Shown here piece by piece: positions 45,701 to 58,720 of a stretch of DNA of 64,000 nt. Source of the DNA: Microvelia longipes (taxonomy: Eukaryota > Arthropoda > Insecta > Hemiptera > Veliidae). The stretch is taken from positions 28,167,717 through 28,231,716 of the forward strand of contig JACMZG010001863.1 of assembly GCA_018340805.1 (NCBI GenBank), read 5' to 3'. Position 1 is the first letter of the stretch; every line of letters begins with the position of its first letter. The notes under the pieces are model-generated. The model saw only the letters and a list, made by a program, of their open reading frames with translations, searched no databases and was not told where the DNA came from. Both the position numbers and the translations under genes were made by a program.

Positions 45701-48700
45701 AAAGCTTTATTCCACTGATGATTGTAATGCCGCCTCAGAGATAAAATATCGGATGCAATCAGACGAAGTACAAATGTAGTTAGAAATAAAGTATCTCACA
45801 ATAAGGCTATAAAACTTAAACCATGGATAACATCGGCTCTTATAATTTCTATTAGGCGCAGAGATAGGCTTAAAGATAGATGCAAATTACAACCATTCAA
45901 CTCTGAACTTTTAAACAAATATAAAAATTACCGAAATCACTTAAATAAATTAATTAAAATAACGAAAACCAATTATTATAAAAATAAATTAGAAAAATCT
46001 GAAAATCCTGCAGACGTATGGAATGTGATTAATGAAAGCTTAGGTAGATCAAAGAAAAGTAAAACAGAAATAACAAAACTGACAGACGACAACAAAACAA
46101 TCACTGATCATAAAGAAATAGCTAATAAATTAAATAAATTTTTTTCTACTATTGGTATTGATTTGACAAACAAATTACCGGATTACAGGTCAAAAACTCA
46201 GCATTTTTCACAAAACATAAATAAAACTAATATAGTCAAGTCCATTCATCTAAATGAAATTACATTAAAAGAAATAAAACAGTACATAAAAGAATTAAAA
46301 AATGACAAATCTGCTGGAAGTGATAGAATCAAATCAGAATATCTCAAAGCTAGTATAGAAAATATAAGCGAGCCTATTAAATATTTATGTAGTTTATCTC
46401 TAACTTCTAAAACAAACTATTGTGACGCCTTTATTTAAACAGGGCGATCCGTCGATTTCTTCTAACTACAGGCCTATTTCTCTCCTCTCTAATGTTTCAA
46501 AAATCCTTGAAAAGTGCATGAAATTTAGAATGCTTAACTTCATGTATAAACATAATTTGATTGCTGCGAATCAGTTCGGGTTTAAATCAAATACAAGCAC
46601 TTCTGATGCCATATATAACCTCACGAAACAGATTGTGGACGAATTAGATGTAGGTCAGAATGTTTTGTCAGTCTTCTTAGACTTGCCAAAGGCTTTTGAC
46701 ACTGTCAGTCACACAATCTTGTTACGTAAGATGTATGATGTGGGATTCAGAGGAACATGCTATAATTGGTTTTAGAGTTATCTCACAAACAGAACTCAAC
46801 AAGTTAAAGTAGCAGGTACTCTCAGTGACTCAATTGTGTTAACAAGCGGGGTAGGAGTGCCCCAAGGAAGTGTATTGGGGCCTATTTTATTTTTAATTTA
46901 TGTGAATGAAATGCTTACCATGGATGAAGTGTATAACTTTTCTCAAGCATTTGCTGATGACAGCGTCTTAACTTTTAGTGGTAACACCTGGATTGAGACT
47001 TTTTCTAAAGCTTCTCGTGGCTTATCAATAGTTCATTGGTGGCTTACATGTCAGCGTTTATCACTGAATTTAGAAAAAACGAAATTCGTCACTTTTTCAA
47101 TTGACTCTCGAAATCAGCCATCACCTGGGTACAAAGTCCTTGTACATTCTCCCGACTGTTTACTTAATAATTATAATAACTGCAATTGCAGTCATGAAAT
47201 AGGAAAAACACAAACTATAAAATACTTAGGCCTTCATATTGATCAAAACCTAAATTATTGTAACCATATAGAGTTGATAGTAAAAAAATTACGGAAAATG
47301 GTCTACAGTTTTGTACAATTACGAAAATTCGTAACAATACAAGTATTGCGTTCTGTTTATTACGCGCTCGTAGAATCAATCCTCTATTATGGAATAATAG
47401 CGTACGGCAGCGCAGCGCAAACACACCTAGAACGAAAGGAACGAAGAAAAGAGTCTCTCCACAAAACTATTAATTTATTCAAAGCGCTTTCAACCTACAT
47501 GAGGCCATCATCAGTGCCTGTACAAATAAGTAAAAATAACAAATAATTAAAAACAGTATAAATGTATAAAAATCCAGTCAAAATACAGTAAAGACAATAA
47601 AATAAAAATTAAATAAACAAATTAAAAACAAATGAAATTACCAGGGATAATTATAAGAAAACATCTAAAAGAAAGACATTATATACGTAAAAAATTAAAT
47701 AGAATTAGTAACATTCTTCCTCTTCTTTTTCGACTCAACGATGTCGGTGAGCCGTGATAGACTGGTTGGAGGCGGGGGCGGTACCTTCAGGAGAGCTAGT
47801 AGAAGGGGTGATCTTTCCCCTCTGACGTTCAGGTTAAGTTCTCCCACTGCTTCCTGACTCCTTAGAATCTCTAATTTCTCCAAGAAGTCTAGCTTACGCC
47901 CTTTATTTGCAAAATGAAGGAACCCAACCTGATGCGGACCGTTCTTATGATCTTCAGCATTGATATGGTCATAGAACCTGCTACCTGTATTCTTTAAATG
48001 CTCCGAAATACGGGTACTTATGTAGGTTGAAAGCGCTTTGAATAAATTAATAGTTTTGTGGAGAGACTCTTTTCTTCGTTCCTTTCATTATGAACAACTC
48101 CACTGGTGCTCATTCAAAATCATACACCTAGAACCTTTATATATAGCTCAAAAAAGAATAATCAAAATAATATTATTTAGACCTATAACATCTAACACTG
48201 ATGACTTGTTTATAGACTTCGGTGTTTTGCCACTTTCACAGTTGTTCAAAAAATCTGTTCTTATAAATTATTATAAAAGTGACAAAATACTAATGTCACA
48301 CGTCTATCCAACTAGAGGTAAAGAAACATTAACAGTTGTTCCGCCATTCTGCAAGACATCAAAAAAGCAAAACCATGCTTGCTATAAAGGACCTGCTTTC
48401 TATAATGAATTACCAATTTTACTTAAATCTGATAAAAAATTAAATGCATTTAAAAAAGCTCTTAGTAAATATTTATTTGAATCAATATCCTCTAACAAAC
48501 CTAAAAATTGATACAAAAATAATATAAAGACCTAAATTTACCAATAAATAAAAATAATATTTTTCAATAACCTTAAAACAAATAGTATAAAATTAAATAC
48601 CGAAATACGTACATTAAATTGATAATAATAAATAAAAAAGTATATTATAACAACATAAAATAATTATCATATTATAATATTATATTAACACACTAATATA

Positions 48701-51671
48701 TAATTTAGACTTTGATAACACTATGCATAGTCAGTCTAACATACAAGTTAAGAATCACTATTTCATAATGTTTCATATTATAGTAATAAGATAAGTGTAA
48801 AAACATAAACAATAACTTTTCCATAGAAAAATAATTTATATTTATTTGTGTGCTATTCATTTATATGCCATTTTAAATAAATGGCATATAAATGAATAGC
48901 AACAGCCTCTAATATTACTTTGTGGTAAATACTCTGTATCACCACCTTTCCCCCCTTTCACTCTCTCTCTCTCTCTTTCTCTTTCTCTCTCTCGCTCTCT
49001 CTAACTTATTCTCTCCCTCCTTTTATTTTTTTTAATTTTAAATAAAAATTGTTTGTTTCAAATTTATATATTTATTACGAATTAACAAAATTGTATAAAT
49101 AAAATATAATCTGTACGGGTTCTAAGCAGAGTCCTCGCTCAGAATCATTTCTTGAGGACTCTTACATCAATCATGCATGTATAATTGTTAATCTGTTTTT
49201 CTTTATTGATGTATAAATATACATATTTATTTATTATTTATTTATTTTATGAGGACTAAATTTTCTCAATTTTTTTAATATTTGTTTCATTTTCCTTCAC
49301 TCTTAGAAGAGGTAACCTGTACTATACCTTAAAAGGGTTTTTTTTATTATGTGACTTCTAAAAATAAGTTGCTGCCTGTTGTATCTGGACTTTTCTTCGA
49401 AAAGCTGAATTTCTCACAATTATTCGACACTTTTACAATTATTTTAGACACATGATCTCAGGTTGTGATGAGTTGTAAAGAAAACTTATCACACTTGAGA
49501 TAGATTTACAAACGTACGTCTAGGTCAAATTGTGATGATGTGATATAAGTTTATTGACATACTGGTTCTGGCAGGGAAGAAAAAATGTAGTCTGTACTAA
49601 AGTGATATAAAAACCAAGTAGGGAAACTCCTATACTAACCCATGTAAAAAAATGCAAACATGCATGATCAGCTGATAACTGACTCAAAAATATAAATTGC
49701 TAAAATTAGAATAACTGCCTATGAACCCTTTAGGAAATACCTTTTTTTGTTTAATTTTATTGGCAACACTGATAATTTAAGATGAATTTTTCTTTTTGTA
49801 CATATTAAAGTGTTTTGAAACATTATATGTTTTCTTTAAATAATATTAATATCAAATTTTGTGAAATAATTGATGCAATCATTTAGTTTAAGAAAAAAAG
49901 AAATTGTAGTAAAGTTATGTCACATGTTTTTTTTAGATTTTGAAAAATATGCAAACGAAAGTTAATACTATTACTATGATTACATTAAAAAAGTTTAGGT
50001 TAATTATTCTTCAAATACGAATAAAAATAATATTTGAAGGAAAAAAAATCTTATTTGCAAAAATATGAAAAGTTGAGTAATGCACACAAAAAATAAAAGT
50101 TTTATTGCTCGCTTGTTTTAATTAATTTAAACAAACTTAGTATTTAAAAAATCATAGACAAACCTAGCAAAATAGAATCAATTAGAAATATACATTTTAA
50201 TCTAAAAAGTATAATCAATGCATTAAAAACAATAATGCTGAGTGCCGTAAATAGTTTGTTTACATTTACAAGGGTAAAACAAGATGGCTGCGCCCATAGA
50301 AAAATTTGAGTGGAAAAAATGGGAACTACATACTATGTCAGACAAAAATCGCATATCTTTCCCAACTTGGTTTATATGTTACTTTAATCTGTACTAACAT
50401 CGTACTACATATGCCCTCTCCTCACATTTTTAATACACTTACCCAAAAACTTACTAAGAAATGTTCTAATAAATATTAAATAAATGAATAAAATCTTTGG
50501 ACAAATCTAATAAATACCTTGATTCACACTGAGAGCACTGGTTATAATTTTTACTTATAATCTCTGACTGAGAGATGTGTATTAGACATCTTGTTTGTTC
50601 TGAAAACCTAAAGTAAAACTCTGCCTACACTGGCTGTAATGTAATTTATTTATTGCTGTAGCAAAGAAAAATTTTCCATACTATAGTTTTACCATATTTT
50701 TATATTCATTGCCATAGGAATAAATATGTATTTTCAAAAAATAAATTCAATTCAAAAAATACCTTATTGCCAATATTAAAAACAAAAAATAACATAAAAT
50801 AAGACTTATAGTCCACAGCAATCCCACAAGGTCCATATGGACCAAGGATCTTGAATAAAGGGGATGACGCATTAAGGAACATTTCTGACCCAATGGAAGT
50901 TGTATGAGATAGAGAAATAAGACCAAACTTACCTTCCCCAGGGTTATAATGAAAAGGCGCTAAACGCAGGGTATGTAGCAAGGCTGTCAAGTTTACTTCT
51001 CAACTTTCTTCTGTGATTGTTACATTTGTGTTGCTTGTTAATTTGTGCTTATTTAATTTTAAATTTTGGACTATACCTAGCCACTTCAGTGAGTGATAAT
51101 TTAAGCGTGTTTTGTTATAACCTTCTCAAGCAATAAACAATGTGAAACCATTGAGAGGTAAGTTTGCCTTTAAAATTTAAGGGAAACTTAAATTTTAAAA
51201 ATTGCTGTTATAAGAATTGTAAGCATGCGCAGTTTGTACCAAGCATGTGAAGTTGGTTTTTGACGTGTTTTTCATGTTGAATTTTCTCTATTTTTGGTTT
51301 TCGAGAGGGTCACTTTTTTGTTTGGCAAATCGACTTAGTGCGTCATCCCCTTTATTCAAGATCCTTGATATGGACCTGTGAGTGGGGTATGACAGATATT
51401 AATAAGTCCATTTCTCTAACTTTTGTAATATTTATTATTCATTCTAGTTGGAGTTATTAGGTAAAGTTAGAATAGAACTTATCAAGGATGCTGTGTGTGA
51501 AAATAAATGGAATATGTTATGGGTAACAGATTTTCCATTATTTGAGTTGAATGAAGATGGTTCTCTGGGATCTATGCATCATCCTTTCACTCAGCCTCGT
51601 CCTGAAGATCTTCCTCTTCTTGAATCTCAACCTTTAAAAGTATTAATATATTTTTGTTAAAAGAAATAAAG

Positions 51672-51715
<44 letters not shown>

Positions 51716-54700
51716 ATATATATATATATATATATATATTGTGTGTGTGTGGTGTGTGTGTGTGTGTGTGTGTGTTGTGTGTGTGTATGTATGTATGTAT
51801 GATTGCTTTCCAAAATGTAGCTGCTGCGCAGCCAAATGGCCACTGGAATCGTAACTCTCGAGCAAAACACCCAGTAAGAAGGTCAAAAGGTTTTTTGATA
51901 AAACATATGTTTTTATAGCCTCCTTTCCATAAAGATGTGAGATTTTCACAGCCCTAGCAAGATGCAGTGAAAGCAAGAGAAGCAGTATGATTGCTTGCCT
52001 TATGACTTGGAAGTCAAAGGGTTTGTAAAAGATGAATTGTATTGTGCTCAATAAGTAGCAAAGCACCCACAACTAGTGGTGTATGTCAATGCCACTAAAC
52101 TCAAGCTTGTAGTTTTTTACATCTAACATCTGCAGCCAATAGCTTAGCCTATTAAACACAAACTGGGTCAGATAGGAGCATGAATTTATTTGTGTTAGCA
52201 TTATAGCTCGTAAGGCACATGTCTACTCATTCTTTGGGTCCTAATTCTGCACATAACTTGATCAATACATTAGCAATAGTATCAATACTTTTCTTGATCA
52301 ACTGTAGCTGTTTCTTTGACTAAAAGTTGTAAATGTGTCCATTGTTTAGATTGATTTTTTCAAATTAAAATATTTCTTTTCTATATTTGTCATAAAAATA
52401 CTACAGTATATACTTATTATAAATTTACAATTCTAACAATAATATGCCATTAATATAAAATTAAACAAACAAATTAGTTCTATGGAATATAGACAAAATA
52501 AAAACTGTGCTTTGAGTTCACTATAAATACTTTATAGGGAGGTTACATTATTGCAGTTATGAGAAAGTAAAGTTAGGAAGGAATCAGGAATATGAAGGAA
52601 AGAAAAAATGGAAAATTCTGGTGTGGAGGCCCGCAAGCCTGGTGTATTTTCTTTGAAATGTGTGCTTTCATGCTTATCAATCCATTTCATGCTTAAGTTA
52701 CCGGTAAATACTTTATAACCATCTATCATTGTATTCCCTGGTGTATTTATGCTAAAGACTTAAAATCTAGTTGAAAACTTAATCTTTAGGTCTAGTTGTG
52801 CTACCCATTTTATTAACATTCATTAACTGGAAATAATGACTCAGCAATAGTTTTGAAAATTCATAAAAGGCGAATGGAATTTCATTAGTAATAGCCAAAA
52901 TGGTTTAGTTTTTTCTTTTTTAATATCCCTAGTTATTATTTACAGGTTAGAGGGTTACATTATGATTTAGTATTAAATGGATGGGAAATAGCTGGAGGAT
53001 CAGTACGAATTCATTCATCATCACTTCAAAAGCAAATACTACAAATGTTACATATAGATGCTGGAAGTTTAAATCATATGCTTGAGGCTCTTGATTCTGG
53101 TGCACCTCCACATGCAGGCATTGCTTTTGGTAATTCCCTTTTTATCACACTTTTTATTTTTTTGACCTATGACCTGGATCCTTTTTATCTTCAGACAGTA
53201 TTTAATGTGAATTTTAATGACAAGTTTTGTATGGACTAGATAGTGTTTCTTTACACTTTTTAATCCCATGGAAGAAAAAATTACTTTTTAGTCTGTAGGG
53301 AGTAAAAAAATTGTTTTCCCTTGGGAACAAAGAGTGTTTTTATAAAAGAAATAATTTAATCAATTAATTATTAAAAATTCTAACTTTTAATAAAGATAGA
53401 GCCTCCAAATCTTAAAAGAGGGAGTATATTTCTATTTTTGGGAGCAGCATCCCCTATATTTATAACGGGGGGACAAAAAATTCAACATAACATTAAAATA
53501 AGAATACAACAATGATTAAATTATTTCATCGTCTGGAGATAAAATCTGTACCCCATCAGAGTAAAATACAATTTTTTATCTCCCTCAGGTTAGCCTCGGG
53601 GATCAAATGCTTCGTTTCCCTCAGCTTTCCCTTTAGGAATCTTATTACTGAGGGAAATACAAGCATTCTTTGCTACCTTGGTCCTATCAAAAATAGAACT
53701 AATTAACATAGAACTTTTTAAACAAATTTTATTAAATTAATGAATATCTTCAAAAGCTTGTTATAAAACTTGACTTTTTGGTCTCTTTAATCGACTCCGG
53801 TTTCATTTGAAAAAACAAACAAACATAATTTTTTTTTTTTTTTTTTTTTTTTTTCAAAGCTCTTTATTTCACAAAAAAAGTAATGTTACAAAAGTAAACA
53901 AAAAAAAGTATTGATACAAACGTAAAAAGTATTAAAACAAAATTACAAGTAATGATACAACTGTAAAAACTATTATTATTACCAAAAAAAGAGAACAAAG
54001 TGAAATCCCACAAGGTAATCCTGAGTGTGGGGGTCTTTAAGTAAGTAATAAAAGCTTAAGTTATACTAGGTGAATACAGTAAAATAAGTAAAAAAAAAAA
54101 GTGAATACAAAAAAATCAATGATATACAAGGTATAAATTAAATAAAAATAAATAAATAAAATAAAAAATTTACATAATTATCTTACACAGAAAAGAGCAT
54201 AAAGACAACAAAAAAAAAAAGTTTTAAAGAGTTAAAAAAGTGATGATTGCACATATGAGATGAGATAGTTAGTTCTTTGGTATGATTTTAAATAAAATAA
54301 AAAAATATATATAAATGCTATTAATTAAAAAAGAAGGTTGCATTGTTTTTCTTGGAGCCACTCCCTAATTTTTAATTTAAATATATTTATTTTACATAAT
54401 TTTAGATTTTGAGGTACAGAGTTATACAATTTTATTCCACTACAGTAAATTGATTTCAACTTTTCTAATTTTCTATTTCAAGATTGTTTTTACTTTTATA
54501 CCTGGTTTCATAATTGCTTTGAGAGGGTAGAAAATCAGCTTTATTCTTATGGATATACAAGCATACATTTTTTGTAAATATTTGGTTAATAGAGAGTAAT
54601 TTAGTTTCCCTGAACAAATCAAGTGTACTATAATCTTTTCTTTTTCGATACATAACTTTAATAATAGATTTTTGGCAGATAAATAGTTTATTAAGTAAAA

Positions 54701-57700
54701 TTTTACTGCTGGTTCCCCAGAATATAATGCCATAAGAGATTACACTTTCAGCTATAGCATAATAAAAAGACTTAAGAAGTGACGGTGAGGCTACATTTCT
54801 AATAAGGTAAAAATAATGAGTGATTGAATTAAGTTTTTTACACAAATTAATAATATGTTTTTTCCAGTTTAGGTTAGCATCAATGGTAAGACCTAAATAT
54901 TTAGTAGATTCAGCTTTAGTTAAGGTTTGACAATTACAATTAGCTGTTTTATTTACTTTTACATGATTATGTAACTAATTTATAACTAAAATAATAACTA
55001 AATTAAATTAATTTTATAACTCTGTAAATCTGTAAATTAAAAAAAAATCTGTAAATCTGTAAATTTATAACTCTTTAAACAGAAATATTTTAACTCTTAA
55101 AATTTTTGAAAAATTTGTAGACTCAACAAAATGGTTAATGACGACACAACAACCAGGTTTTCAATAGCATTCTTGTCCTCTTGAAGTTTGATTTTTGTAC
55201 AAAGTTTGATTAAAAAAAAACAATTCATGTTAAAGATACCATGTTTAAAAGAATCTGCTAGAAATACTTACACACACACATATGTATATATATATTAGGG
55301 TGAAAAAAATGTTAAAAATGTTGTGCTCCCAACCCCTAATTTTGTTCGAATATATGAAAAAAAAATTCCATAAAAATTTCAGCCCGATCGGAGGTGATTA
55401 ACAGGTGCCGCCGGGCCTTTGAAGTTTTACAGGTGTCAAAATTCGTCAAATTTGTGATTTTCGTGACAAATTTTTTTCTGTGATTTTTTACATTATTTTC
55501 TAAGTAAAAACAATACTTAATCCACTAATTAGACACTATGAACTTATTATTATGACCTGAAATCATCTTAGTTTGTACTTAATCTGACATTTAATGGTGA
55601 ACATGTATATTTTTTCTGAAAAATTTTTTAAAAAACATTTTTTTTTCTCTACACTGCAAAGTATAACTCATATAATATGTTTTTTTGTTATCAATTCATT
55701 GGCATATTATGTTCTTGTATATTGTTTTCTATAATTTAAGACCAATAATTGGTTATTTATACCAAAATTAGCAGACCTAATGTAAAACATACACACTGTC
55801 ATCCTATCTCGCAGTAGGTGAAAGCTAAGTAATGAGTATTAAATAGTCCAATTCAGTTTCATGAATTTTCAATTTCTTTTTTGGTTTAAATTTTTTTTCA
55901 AACAAGCCATTTGAAAATTTGTGTATTACCCCCTTTCTTTGATCCCCCCCCCTCTTCCCTTACCAAATGTAAACCATTAACAAATAAATGGTTAATAATT
56001 TTTTTTAGTACAGCATTGCAAATTTTTAAATCTATAGCCTCGTTATTGACTAATGATTGAATAAAGTGCAAGTCAGACATTGGGGCCTTACTCGCACTTG
56101 TGTCACCATACTACACTCTTAAATACACTCTAATAAGAAAAATTTTTAATTTTCTCATCGAACATCGCCTTCGACATCCATCTTGCATGGCTAATAGCAC
56201 CTGGCTTTCTAAATGACACTCCTCGAGGCGGGGTCTCTCCTAGAAAAATCACTGCCAGCTCCATTAGCTCCCTGTAATCTTCTCTTAATTGTTTTTTTAA
56301 ACTTTTTACGAAGAAGTAAGCATATCTCTTCTTAAACTTCTGGGACATCCTCCTTCAATACCAGAAGACTATTTTTTGGGTCTATCTGACCCCATGAGTT
56401 TCTGGACCTAGAAAACAGTGGACCATCTGACCCAAAAGTAGGTCCCACCAATTCATTGAATACACCCTTTAACATCACTTCAAATATGTGGTGCCTACAA
56501 GGCAGGTATAGAAAATCCTTTTCTAAGAGGTTCTCAATATTTCTGCAAGCTCCATTGTTCTTAACGGTGTTCGATGCCGTGGTGTCAAAACACATCGCTT
56601 GGACTGAATCAAGAAGTCCTCATTCTTCAAGACATTTATAGACTCCTGCGGCTTATTCTGCTCCAGTAGCCTGTGGTATGATCGGAGCTCCTATCATCTT
56701 GTCTTTTACGCCATATGAAATAAGAACTGCCAACCTCTCTATCTTATTGTCTTTTGTAATATTAGGATGAAGCTTCCCATCCCAATGCACAACAGCACAC
56801 TGATTTCAATCAATACTAAAGGTTTTTAACATTTCCTTGTATCTAAGAATCCTTAACTGGGATCGTTTACGGCTTATTGAATTTCTGTTAATTACCAAGT
56901 CCTTTGCATCATGGCCTAACGCTTCTGCTGTGGTAACTAATACATGAACAGCATTTCTGTCCCTAACTTTGCACCTATCTAACGTTGGTGCTAGGCGATC
57001 ATTAAAAAAATCAACAGTTTCTCTAAAACCCAACGACGAAGGAAAAATTGCATCAGAGACAAGCTCATCTGAAACTTCCTTACTGTCTTCTGTGCTACTA
57101 CTGCTTCTGGTTCTTGGTAGCAATTCCGCAAACAAACTAGATCGATCAATATCCTCCAAGCATCGAGTTTTCAAACGCACCTCTTCCTCCTTCCGCTCTG
57201 CAGTTCTCTATTCTGCCCTGTATAAATTAATGTCAACTCCTAGCATAACACCAGGTCGCCCCTTCATTCTTTGCATCCGCAAAAAATCTATGTCCTCCTG
57301 GATTTTTATTTGATTTTCGGCGTCACTATGGGCAATATCAAATAAATCATCCAGCCTGTCTGTAAAAGCAAAACAACTACTGATAACAAACTCAGTCGTT
57401 TTAGAAGAATTTTTCTGAAGACAACAACAATGGTTAGAACGAAGAACTCTTTCACTTGTCATTTTATAACTTAAACAAACAACTTAAACCAAACACTTGA
57501 TTTAAAAAAGAAATTAAAATATTTGATGGTAACAGTTTGTTGTCTGATCTAAGACTGGAACTTTTTTTAAGTAAGTCAAAGGGATTAAAATGATTCATTT
57601 ATAGTACCCCCTGCTTAGATCACTTCCATCTTGCATGGTATTTTCCTTGACTCATCTTTAATCCTTAAGTGGACACTAGGGTTATTTTACCTGAAAGTAT

Positions 57701-58624
57701 TTTGGTAAACAAGTTTGTGTCAATTACTAATGTATTAATAACTATAACCAAAGTTATAACCCATCTTGCCTTTATTCTATTCATTTTTTGTGAAAATTGT
57801 ATAAAATTTATATTCATAATAGGGAAGAGGGGAAGGTCAAGCAAAAGGGGGGGGGGTGTAACACACTAAGTTTCAGATATCACAATAATGGCTTGTTTGA
57901 AAATAAATTTAAACCAAAAAAAAAATTGAAAAATTTTAAAAACATTTTCAGAAAAAATATATATGTCCACCATTAAATGTCAGATTAAGAACAAACTAAG
58001 ATGATTTCAGGTCATAATCATAAGTTCATAGTGTCTAATTAGTGGATTAAGTATTGTTTTTACTTAATGGGGGTTTTTACTTAATACTTTACTCGCATGG
58101 GGAGCTTCTCCCCATGCGAGCAGACTATTCATTCTACAAAAAAAAGCACTACGGGTTATCTTAAATCTACCCAACAAAACATCTTGTAAAAAATTTTTTC
58201 TCATGAAATTCTTACTTTTTATTCTTTATACTGCTATCAGCTTTTAAATTACATTCATAGTATTAGATCAAGTCTAACTAAAGTAGAGAACATTCATTCT
58301 CACTATACAAGGCAGACAAATCATGTAGTACTTAACAAATACAGACTGACAAGAACAGCTAAATATAATTCAATTCAAGCAGGGCTAAAGCTGTATAACT
58401 TATTACCTGAAAATATAAGAGCCCTTGAAGAGAATAGATTTGAAAAATCAGTAAAAATTAATCTTTTAAAAAATCCCTTGTACAGTGTGGAAGAATTTCA
58501 ATCCATAAAATTTTAATTGTAACAAATAAATTTTTTGTTTTGACTTTTTACAATTTACAGAAATGTATATTATGTGAAATAAAGGATTATTTATTATTAT
58601 TATTTGGTTAAAAAAAAAAATTTA

Positions 58625-58720
<96 letters not shown>

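Larger units (their letters stand above)
47432..48090 (-). mobile_element. Penelope-like element inserted in the LINE
   Basis: Inverted arms ('ggaacgaagaaaagagtctc' at 47439 and its complement ending at 48086) flank a minus-strand fragment with the GIY-YIG C-terminus. The string 'acacctagaac' is present on both sides (47421-47431 and 48125-48135) as an ~11-bp target-site duplication. It restores LINE codons ...[14 protein letters not shown] when collapsed. The right side has about 35 nt more of the outer arm than the left. Confidence 0.8.
48512..49590. other. LINE 3' region and DARS2 intron 8
   Basis: AT-rich tail of the LINE without a clear poly(A) end. It contains a long hairpin (48851-48901) and a CT microsatellite (48957-49018). 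Confidence 0.5.

Noticed and set aside
50706..50990. 94-codon minus frame
   Set aside because: It covers the terminus of the 525-bp MITE and its flank, and has no recognisable protein similarity.
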